In this document: positions 56,791 to 64,000 of the stretch, in pieces
Layout of the letters: each line of letters opens with the position of its first letter
How positions within the stretch are numbered: the first letter of the stretch is position 1
DNA from: Eledone cirrhosa
Taxonomy: Eukaryota > Mollusca > Cephalopoda > Octopoda > Eledonidae
Length of the DNA stretch: 64,000 nt
Reading direction: 5' to 3'
Assembly (NCBI GenBank): GCA_964016885.1
Contig: OZ024743.1
Location: 347,895,046-347,959,045, forward strand
Translations under genes and position numbers: made by a program
Notes under the pieces: model-generated
Databases searched by the model: none
What the model was told of the DNA's origin: nothing
Seen by the model: only the letters and a program-made list of their open reading frames with translations

Positions 56791-57211
56791 TCTTTCCTGA
56801 ATCATAAAACCTTCATGGACAAACCATTTTTCTTCTCATGACCTAAAAATCACTCGCACATCATTCCTTCTTCGCCCAATGTCAGTTTTAATCAAATGCA
56901 CCGGAATATAGGTGACCGTCATATTTCGTTTGATAAGGAATAAATAAGCTTGACAATAATGATTTTCGACAGAAATGACTGTTGAGCGCGTCTATATTTG
57001 TACACACATAAACACACACACATACGTATATATATATATATGATGAGTGCTTGGGGGGTGTATTTGTGTGTGTGTGTGTGGCTATTAATCTTTTTGCGTC
57101 TGTAGTATTAAAATATTTTATGGATAAGAGAAGGGAGAAGGAGCAGCGTTGAGATGTAGCTAGGGTTTTAAGTGTAATGTAATATCTACTGTAAATGGAG
57201 TCTATTTGTGG

Positions 57212-57306
57212 TCGATAAAAGAAAGTACCAGTAAGTACTAGGGTTGATTTATTCGACTTTCCTCCACCGTCAAATTGCTGACCTTCTGCCTGAAGTAGAA
57301 AAAATT
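57212..57306 (+). mobile_element. Family A SINE, 3' fragment (older subfamily)
   Basis: GTCGATAAAAGAAAGTACCA, GTTGATTTATTCGACTTTCC and CTTCTGCCTGAAGTAGAA. It has the longer 3' body also seen in the next copy. Confidence 0.75.
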
Positions 57307-57316
57307 GATATCATTT

Positions 57317-57543
57317 GAAGGGCTGTGAATTGGCAGTATCTATACAGCGTCGTACAACATGCTTTAGAGAATAGAGTTACTGCCCTTTACTTTCTGATTT
57401 GAAATCCAGCCGATGTTTGCTTTGTCTTTCATTCTTACGGGTCGATAAAATAAATTACCAGTAAAGCACCGGGGTAGATTTAATCGACTTGCCCCTCCCC
57501 TTCAACTTCTTAGCATTTTGACTAAAATAGAAACAATTATTAT
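57317..57543 (+). mobile_element. Family A SINE, longer older subfamily
   Basis: Head GGGCTGTGAATTGGCAG, body GGGTCGATAAAATAAATTAC, then the extra block GATTTAATCGACTTGCCCC that the young copies lack, and a GAAACAATTATTATT tail. Confidence 0.85.
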
Positions 57544-57549
57544 TTGAAA

Positions 57550-57985
57550 GCCGGGGTGCAGTGACGCTGATGAGAAAAGATGAGAACAAGAACGATAAGT
57601 TAGACAACTTCAGGCCCATTATTCTGCTAAACACAGATATTAAGCTTTTGGCCACGATGTTATTGAAGACGTTGGCACTTGTCGTCGAATATTTGTTAGG
57701 TGAGACGCAAACGCGAACCATGCGCCTGTAGGCTGGTTAATTTGAGGAGAGAGGTTTGCCCTTCGTGGGTGGCCTCGAAGCGTCAGATGGCTCAGGACTG
57801 GTGGAGTACCTGAGTCACGCCTGGGTGGTTACCCCACCTATTGGAGAATTGTTTTTGTTGTTGTGTTTTTCTTGTTGAATATTATTGTTATTTATATTTA
57901 CCCGATTTTGGCGTAAAACCCTCTCAGTGTCCGATTTTTGTGCTGCGCCCTATACGTAGGGCCTTTTGGTTAATAAATGAAACAA
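57550..57985 (+). mobile_element. Tx1-like LINE fragment with 3' end
   Basis: 57550-57725 reads RKDENKNDKLDNFRPIILL, NTDIKLLATMLLKTLALVV and EYLLGETQT, the start of the RT domain as in 12640-12990. It then jumps to the 3' untranslated region (57735-57983) ending GTTAATAAATGAAACAATT and ATT repeats. The intermediate 2 kb are deleted. Confidence 0.75.
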
Positions 57986-57994
57986 TTATTATTA

Positions 57995-58208
57995 TTGGTG
58001 GATTGGCAGTATCGTTAGAGCGTCAGACACCCCGCTTTGTAGCATAGAGTTATGGCCCTTCGTGATCTGAGTTCAAATCTCGCCAAGGTTAACTTTGCCT
58101 TTCATCTTTACGGGGTCGGTAAAATATAGCACCAGTAATGCACTGGAGTCGATTTAATGGAGTTTCCCCTCACCAAAATTGTTGGCCTTGTGCCCATACT
58201 AGAAAACC
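57995..58208 (+). mobile_element. Family A SINE, longer older subfamily
   Basis: Head GATTGGCAGTATCGTTAGAG, B box GAGTTCAAATCTCGCC, the extra block GTCGATTTAATGGAGTTTCC and tail TAGAAAACCTTATTATT. It sits directly between the LINE tail on the left and another LINE's 3' end on the right. Confidence 0.85.
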
Positions 58209-58280
58209 TTATTATTATTATTATTATTGATATTTTTATCTCAGTCATTGATGTTATTTAACAGGAAAGTTTGTTGAAAT

Positions 58281-58947
58281 GAATCTCAAGCCGCTACCTC
58301 AGATATCAGGACGTATCGGAGGGTTCTTGCTGTTCCCAGCAAGCATGCCTTTTGAAATGTTCCAAAAAGCGGTGCTGGACTAACTTTCTTTAACCATCCT
58401 TGGAAACTCTTTGAGATAGTACCTAGTGCGCCTATGACAATCGGGACGACTCTGACTTCATGTCAGTTCCAAATCATTTTTACCTCCCACTTTAAGTCCT
58501 GGTATAGGTTAATTTTTCCCTCTCTTTTTCTTGCACTCTCGTGTCAAATGGGCAGGCTACATCCACAATCAGGCACGATCTTTTTTCCTTGTCCAAAACC
58601 ACCAGGTCAGGCCTCTTGTGTTCCAGTTTCTTATCCGTCTCTATCCTAAAATCCCATAGCAACTTCACCTGATCGTTTTCTATCACCGACTCTGGCTTAT
58701 GCTCATACCACTTCTCAGAATGTAGTAAATTGTTTACTTTGCATAGGTGCCAGTGGATCACCCTGCCCACCACATAATGTCTCCAGCCTTTATAGTGAGT
58801 CTGGGCTAGGTGTTTACACTCGGATACATTGTGAGCCACAGTCGCCTCTCTCGCTCTACAGATCCTACACAGTGGGCTAGCCTCCTCGTAAATATGGTGT
58901 TTCACCCCCTTCGTTTTGAGTGCCTGCACTTGCGCAGCCATTAGCAT
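58281..58947 (-). pseudogene. RLE-type LINE, CCHC finger and restriction-like endonuclease
   Basis: CRICRAREATVAHNVSEC is a C-X2-C-X8-H-X4-C finger. RPDLVVLDKEKRSCLIVDV is the RPD-x14-D nuclease motif. A frameshift near 58500 separates YQDLKWEVKMIW and VPIVIGALGTISKSFQGW, which complete the domain. The same domain is intact in the copy at the right window edge. Confidence 0.85.
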
Positions 58948-59153
58948 TCCTTCTGTAGTTTTTTAAGGTCTCCTCTTTTTAACCAGGTCCATGTCTGTGG
59001 ATCTCTAAATTCAGTTTTCTCAAAGAAGGTACTATGAAGGGATGTTTCATGAAGGCTGCTCTTCCTCCTTGTTATTTGCTCCTTGGACATCTCCTAGTCT
59101 ATTGTTCTCTCCTTCAGTACAATTCTGAGCATTGGCTCCCTACTGTCGGACAC

Positions 59154-59730
59154 CTATTTGTGCAGGTTGTTTTTTTCCATCTTAACACAGTCCTCTATGC
59201 TGATAAGACTTCTTCCACCTTCAGATCTCTTTAAGTAGAGTCTATCGACATCACTCCTCTTGTGGAACATGTTGTAGATAGTCAATAGTTTCCTAGTCTT
59301 CCTATCCCTTTCTTTTTGTTCAGCAACATTCCATTTCAGAATTCCCGCACTGTACCTAATAATAGACACGGCTCGGGAATTCGCTGCACGTATGACATTC
59401 CTACTATTTAGATGTGATTTTAATACGCTCCTTATTCTCCGGATGTACTCAGATCTTATCAATTCCATCATTTTTTTGTTCTTGATGTCATCTGCCTCCA
59501 GAACACCTAAATATTTGTATCCTTCTTCAGTGTCAATTTCCTTTATCATCTCACCTGTTGGTACCTGGATTCCGTTGCTTCTGCTCAATATACCCCTCTT
59601 CATTACTAGGACTCCACACTTATTAATTCCAAATTGCATACATATATCACTGCTGAAAATACGGACAGTGTCAACAAGTACATCCAACTCCTTCTCACTC
59701 TTCCCGAAGAGTTTAAGATCGTCCATGAAG
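59154..59730 (-). pseudogene. RLE-type LINE reverse transcriptase, FMDD and thumb
   Basis: 190 codons beginning MDDLKLFGKSEKELD (the FMDD motif C), then FGINKCGVLVM, GYKYLGVLE, IRYSAGILKWN and the thumb region VDRLYLKRSEGGRSLISIED. Typical of R2/NeSL/R4-like RTs. Confidence 0.85.
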
Positions 59731-60765
59731 GGAGGTGGTTGACGGTAATCTCTCCTTTTCCCAACTTGTATCCTGCTCTAACTTTTCGCAGTATAATGGC
59801 CAGGGGCATCAGGGCAAGGATAAACAACAGAGGGGACAGTCTATCTCCCTGGAAGATACCTCTCTTGATCTTCACGCTTCCCAAGGATTCTCCACCCGAT
59901 GTTAATTCTGTTTCCCAGGACTTTATAATTTTGCTCAACAACTGTCAGATGCTATCTGCCACCTTGAAGATCTGTAGGCTTTTGGTTATCCAAGAATGAG
60001 GTACTATGTCGAATGCCTTTTTGTAGTCTATCCATCCCATGGCAAGACCAGTGTGTCTCCTCTTGCAATTCCTCATTACCATCTTATCAATAAGCAGCTG
60101 GGCTTTTGTACCAAGGGACTTCTTTCGGCATCCTTTCTGTTCGTCCGTTAACAAGTTGTTTATGTGGAGGTGATGGTAGATTTCCTCAGACACAATGCTT
60201 GTTAACAGTTTCCACATTACGGATAGACATGTGATAGGTCTATAGTTGGTAACATCATTACCCTTGATTCGGTCTTTCATTACCAAGACCGTGGTACCTT
60301 TTGTCAACCATTCTGGTACCTCACCCGACATCAAGCAGTCATTGAACATGGTTGTCAGTTTCGGGTGGAGGGTTGTTATATTTTTAATCCAATACCCCTG
60401 CACACCATCTGGGCCTGGTGGTTTCCAGTTGGTTAGTTTTTTGGCCTGCCCTTTAAGAGTTTCAACTCTGATACTCAAATCAGTTTGTTGGTGTGCTTGT
60501 TCACTTATCTCCTTTTGTACTGTCTCAATCCACACTGCCTGATCAATATGTTCAACATCCTGCTCCCATATTCCTCTCCAGAATGTCTTAGTCTCTTCCG
60601 CACCAGGGATCAAGTCGTTGCCTCTTTCTTTCCCTTCAAGCTTCCCAAACAACATTTGGTTGTTGTCAAACATGCGGTTCTGTCTATACTGACTGACTCT
60701 GCTCTCATACCGCCTAATCTTTGCACTCTTTGCTACAATGCGTTGCTTCAGTTCCTCTATGCTAA
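59727..60765 (-). pseudogene. RLE-type LINE reverse transcriptase, motifs up to B
   Basis: Reads KKLTNWKPPGPDGVQGYWIK (RT start), VTNYRPITCLSVMWKLL, IDYKKAFDIVPHSWI (motif A), then after an in-frame TGA near 59944, RGIFQGDRLSPLLFILAL (motif B). A one-base deletion just before 59727 throws the catalytic FMDD into another frame. Confidence 0.85.
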
Positions 60766-60952
60766 TTGTTTCTACTTTTGGCACATGGCCAGCAATTACC
60801 CAGTGTATTACTGGTACTTTATTTTATCGACCCCGTAAGGATGAAAGGCAAATTTAACCTCGGCGGGATTTGAACTCAGAATGGCAAGGGCCGTAACTCT
60901 ATGCGTCAAAGCATGGCGTCCGAACCTCTACCTATACTGCCAATTCACATGA
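60762..60952 (-). mobile_element. Family A SINE inserted in the LINE ORF
   Basis: A full-length SINE on the minus strand (tail ATTGTTTCTACTTTTGGCAC, head ending TACTGCCAATTCAC). It interrupts the LINE coding frame between the linker and the RT. Confidence 0.9.
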
Positions 60953-61328
60953 TAATACTTAGCTTTTTCCTCCTAGATTTGTACTTTATTTCCAGTCTAT
61001 GTTTAGTGTCTATGGTTTGTAGTGTCCAATTAAGTAGAGACTCAAGCTTTCCAATGTCATTTCTCATTTCCCTGATTTGACTATTCAGTCGTTTCTTCCA
61101 CCAAGGTTCTGATCTTTCTTGTTTGTTTTTTCCTCTCGTTTTTAAGCCAAGTAATTTCCTCACCGCATTTTCTGTTGCTTTGATGATATTGTTGCATTGG
61201 TGAAGGTTCCTCGCCTCAAGGTATGGGATGATTTTGTTTACCTTAGCTGTAGCTTGTTTTAACTTTTTCCTGTCTACAAATCTTAGGTTCATAGGTTTCA
61301 CACTATCATTGTTCATTTCATCTACCAC
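60945..61328 (-). pseudogene. RLE-type LINE, linker before RT
   Basis: A lysine/arginine-rich, helical-looking segment: MNLRFVDRKKLKQATAKV, AVRKLLGLKTRGKNKQE, EPWWKKRLNSQIREMRND. It runs into the SINE at 60952. The frame resumes on the other side with SIEELKQRIVAKSAKIRRYE, showing a single reading frame before insertion. Confidence 0.7.
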
Positions 61329-61333
61329 TAAGT

Positions 61334-61834
61334 TTAGGTATTATTTATGTCAGCATTCAGATCATTGTCTGCTTCGGATGGTTCCTCCGTTCTCTCAACC
61401 TCTTCACCTTCATTTCCCAATGGCTCGTTTGTCTGGGATACTCCACACTCCATTTTAAACCTAATCTGTCTGCTCAGTTCCTCCAGTTCCAACTCGCTTA
61501 TCCATCCATTACTCCTTATTACCCGGGCCTTCCCGGCCAAATTTTGTTCGTCTAATTTAAATAGACCAATCTCGTTCCAGATGTTAATCATCCGTTTCCT
61601 ATAGCCTTTTTTCCTTGGGTTACTCTTCAGGTAACATTGCATAATATTTCTATTCAATTCTTTCGTCCAGTTGGTTCTTGTTCCTTTCCTTCTTCTTCTT
61701 ACTCCAACACCAGCAGTATTTGGATGACAACCAGGTCCTTGCTGCTGGGACAGGGAGCACCTGCTGGGTGAGAGTCTGTCACATGACATTCCAGTCTCCT
61801 CTTCACCATTATTCGAACTGTTTAGGTTCGACAT
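61334..61834 (-). pseudogene. RLE-type LINE, N-terminal DNA-binding region
   Basis: 166 codons. NWTKELNRNIMQCYLKSNPR, RKRMINIWNEIGLF and GWISELELEELSRQIRF look like the N-terminal domain of R2-like LINEs, where Myb-like modules bind the target site. This assignment is by pattern (spaced tryptophans and helix-like segments) and is tentative. It ends at a TAA; the next segment continues in another frame. Confidence 0.55.
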
Positions 61835-61840
61835 TTAAAC

Positions 61841-62244
61841 ACTCATATCGAGGGTTGGTGAATATATGGTTACATAACTACCGGTCACTTCATCACCCCC
61901 AGTGATTTCATCACCCCCGGTGATTTTAGCGTGGCACCATCACGCTGTAGGCGAACATAAATAAATAAACAAATAAATAGATAAAAACTTTAAAAAATAA
62001 ACATAAGTTTCATTGTAATGTTTGAATGTCTGACTTAGTTTTTTTTTGCTTGTTTGTTTTTTTCCTTTGCGTTTTCTGTTTTTCAAGGCCAGTAACATTG
62101 GTTACTAGTGTTGTTGCTGCTGCTGCTGCTGCTGCTGCTAAGGGAAGTAGGGGTTGTTGTGTTCAAAACTTTTGAAATTTATGTTTGCTGTTGCGTTTGC
62201 TTCTGTCTGTGTTCTGTTCTATAATTTTTCGACTTGTTGCTTAT
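61841..62244. other. No gene seen; likely LINE 5' region and short repeats
   Basis: 61865-61945 has a repeated TTCATCACCCCC(A/G)GTGAT and a small hairpin (AGCGTG...CACGCT), possibly LINE 5' untranslated sequence. (GCT)n at about 62115-62140. Confidence 0.45.
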
Positions 62245-62247
62245 CAT

Positions 62248-62424
62248 TCAGTATCGGTAGAGGGTCGGACGCTATGCTTTCCAGCATAGTTACGTCCCTT
62301 TACGATCTGAGTTCAAATCCCGCCGAGGTTAACTTTGCCTTTCATCCTTACGGGGTCGATAAAATAAAGTACCAGTAATGCACTGGGTAATTGCTGATTT
62401 TGTGCCTAAAATAGAAACAATTAT
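62248..62424 (+). mobile_element. Family A SINE, full length or nearly so
   Basis: CAGTATCGGTAGAGGGTCGG, GAGTTCAAATCCCGCC, GGGTCGATAAAATAAAGTAC and tail AGAAACAATTATTATT. The first bases of the head are missing. Confidence 0.9.
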
Positions 62425-62427
62425 TAT

Positions 62428-62523
62428 TTTGCCTTTCATCCTTACGGGGCCGATAAAACAAAGCACCAGCAACACACCGGGACCAATTGCTAGCCGCGTG
62501 CCAAAAGCAGAAACAATTATTAT
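62428..62523 (+). mobile_element. Family A SINE, 3' fragment in tandem
   Basis: GCCTTTCATCCTTACGGGGC, GATAAAACAAAGCACCAGCA and tail AGAAACAATTATTATT. It starts within the preceding SINE's ATTATT tail, so it is a second, truncated insertion or a partial tandem duplication. Confidence 0.85.
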
Positions 62524-63129
62524 TATTATATTATAGTTTAGATTTAACATCGTTTAAACTAAACATTTTGAGAGAGTTTAGAAATACAACAACAATAATT
62601 ATTTTGTTGTTGTTGTTGTTGTTGTTAGCTGTTTGACCGGGTCTCTAACCCAGTCTATTTATATATTTTGATACCTTCCTCGCTTCTTTTCATGTGTAGC
62701 GGCACTACTACCATCCCTCTCTTAACAGGAGGTAGTGAGGGAATAGTGGTAGTAGCGATGAAGCACTGGTAGCAGTGGTGATGGGATAGTACTATATGGA
62801 TGGTGCTGGTTTGTATTTGTATTTGGCTAGATTTTTTGTGCTAGTGGTGATGGTGCGGCGGCGGTGGTGGTGTTGGTGGTGAAGTTATTTGGCTGTTGTT
62901 TTTTAGCCATTTTCTCTTTTGACTATAACATTTCTGATACAAAATTAAATATTAAATATTGGAGCCCTATGTCATAATGTGATGCGTTGTCACTTCCTGA
63001 GAGCTAAGACTGATATATTATGTTCCATTTGTAATAAGAATTATTCTATCATAATTGTTTTAAATATGTAAAAAATCAAAAACTTACGGGAGCGATTCCA
63101 TAACACTCTATCCACCATGTGTGATTCCA
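62524..63129. other. No gene seen; (TTG)n and GGTGGT-rich parts
   Basis: (TTG)n at 62601-62625 and a GGTGGTG-rich part at about 62840-62880. Confidence 0.45.
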
Positions 63130-63145
63130 TAACATATTATTATTA

Positions 63146-63180
<35 letters not shown>

Positions 63181-64000
63181 GTTATTGTTATTCCTTGAAT
63201 CTCAGTCATTGATGTTGGTTAACTGGAAAGTCCGTTGGATTGAATATCAAGCCACTACCTGCAGCCTCAGATATTCAGGACGTATCGGAGGGTTCTTGCC
63301 GTTCCAAGCAAGCATGCCTTTTGAAGCGTTCCAAAAAGCGTGAAGGGGCCGATTTTCTTTAACCATCCCTGGAAACCTTTGGAGATAGTCCCCAGTGCGC
63401 CTATGACAATCGGGATCACTTTGACTTCATGGCAGTTCCAAATCCTTTTCACCTCCCACTTTAGGTCCTGGTATCGGTTAATTTTCTCCCTCTCCTTCTC
63501 TTGCACTCTCGTGTCGAACGGGCAGGCCACATCCACAATCAGGCACGATCTTTTTTCTTTGTCCACAACCACCAGGTCAGGTCTATTGTGTTCCAGTTTT
63601 TTGTCCGTCTGTATCCTAAAATCCCACAGCACCTTCACCTGACTGTTCTCCATCACCGCCTCTGGCCTATGCTCATACCATTTCTCAGAATGTGGTAGAT
63701 TGTTTACTTTGCACAGGTGCCAGTGGATCACCCTGCCCATCACATCGTGTCTCCAGCCCTTATAGTGGGTCTGGGCTAGGTGTTTACACTCGGACACAAT
63801 GTGAGCCACAGTCTCCTCTCTCTCTCCACAGATCCTGCACAGTGGGCTAGCCTCCTCCTTGTAGATATGGTGCTTCAACCACTTCGTTTTGAGGGCCTGC
63901 TCCTGCGCAGCCATTAGCATTCCTTCTGTAGCCTTTTTGAGGTCTCCTCTTCTCAACCAGTTCCATGTCTGTGGATCTCTAAATTCAGTTTTCTCAAAGA
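63130..64000 (-). mobile_element. LINE with restriction-like endonuclease, copy B (runs off the window)
   Basis: Same family and orientation as 58209-61840, with about 90 percent nucleotide identity by eye over the shared 700 bp. The 3' end abuts about 55 bp of ATT/GTT repeats (63130-63190). The 5' part lies beyond the right edge. Confidence 0.9.
63267..64000 (-). CDS. RLE-type LINE ORF, C-terminal end (open to window edge)
   Basis: The frame is open from the right edge (FEKTEFRDPQTWNWLRRGDL) to a stop at 63267. It carries a CCHC finger CRICGEREETVAHIVSEC (C-X2-C-X8-H-X4-C), then NRPDLVVVDKEKRSCLIVDV, the RPD-x14-D core of the restriction-like endonuclease, RYQDLKWEVKRIW (the K/R-Y-x-x-L motif) and VIPIVIGALGTISKGFQGWL. 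In R2-like LINEs this domain cuts the target DNA for primed reverse transcription. The absence of stops over 240 codons suggests a young copy. Confidence 0.85.
   Translation of the reverse strand, partial: FEKTEFRDPQTWNWLRRGDLKKATEGMLMAAQEQALKTKWLKHHIYKEEASPLCRICGEREETVAHIVSECKHLAQTHYKGWRHDVMGRVIHWHLCKVNNLPHSEKWYEHRPEAVMENSQVKVLWDFRIQTDKKLEHNRPDLVVVDKEKRSCLIVDVACPFDTRVQEKEREKINRYQDLKWEVKRIWNCHEVKVIPIVIGALGTISKGFQGWLKKIGPFTLFGTLQKACLLGTARTLRYVLNI

Larger units (their letters stand above)
58209..61840 (-). mobile_element. LINE with CCHC finger and restriction-like endonuclease, copy A
   Basis: A 3.6-kb minus-strand element with one broken ORF: Myb-like N-terminal region, linker, RT, CCHC finger, restriction-like endonuclease. 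The 3' end lies in ATT repeats (58209-58228). Inactivated by stops, frameshifts and a SINE (60762-60952). The 5' end is not clear; coding begins at 61834. Confidence 0.85.

Overview
The window looks like intergenic or intronic DNA from a cephalopod mollusc, most likely an octopus. The basis is the many tRNA-derived SINE copies of the kind known from octopus and squid (a degenerate tRNA head, then the shared GGGTCGATAAAATAAAGTA body), long (TA)n/(TG)n/(GA)n arrays, and LINE families common in molluscs. I see no convincing host protein gene, rRNA or functional tRNA. Every coding signal I recognise belongs to a retroelement, and most are broken.

Layout. 1-6.2 kb: microsatellites, two SINE families (one copy with a 17-bp target duplication) and two small hairpin elements. 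6.2-17.3 kb: a LINE graveyard. It holds an RTE-type endonuclease fragment, two Tx1/L1-like LINE copies on the minus strand with complementary losses, an RTE-type reverse transcriptase on the plus strand, and the C-terminal end of a LINE with a restriction-like endonuclease set between two TAA repeats. 17.7-25.1 kb: microsatellites, a SINE inserted beside a LINE tail at the same target site, the C-terminal end of a Penelope-like element (PLE) with a hammerhead-like motif, and a transposon with 187-bp terminal inverted repeats (TIRs). 25.1-31.2 kb: the main feature, a near-perfect 6.1-kb palindrome of two head-to-head PLE copies, each with a 634-codon RT plus GIY-YIG reading frame and an outward-facing hammerhead ribozyme (HHR) near its outer end. 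31.2-46.5 kb: nested inverted-repeat elements in microsatellites, including an occupied/empty SINE site pair and a palindrome carrying tRNA-like sequence. 47.2-52.2 kb: two short palindromes with the same outward HHR plan as the PLE pair but no reading frame, and a third with a weaker HHR-like motif. 57.2-64 kb: SINEs, a Tx1-like fragment and two minus-strand LINEs with a CCHC finger and restriction-like endonuclease; one is interrupted by a SINE, the other is open to the window edge.

How it fits together. The autonomous machinery (PLE RT/GIY-YIG, Tx1-like EN/RT, RTE, RLE-type LINE) sits among non-autonomous partners: SINEs whose 3' tails resemble LINE tails, and palindromes that keep only the PLE ribozyme and ends. 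I think the most interesting system is the HHR-bearing palindromes: one PLE pair with open frames and at least two frame-less elements that keep the same ribozyme architecture about 33-48 bp from each end. HHRs in PLEs are already known; the palindromic, ORF-less derivatives with paired outward ribozymes are what deserve a second look. All assignments come from reading the sequence; none was checked by database search or RNA folding software.
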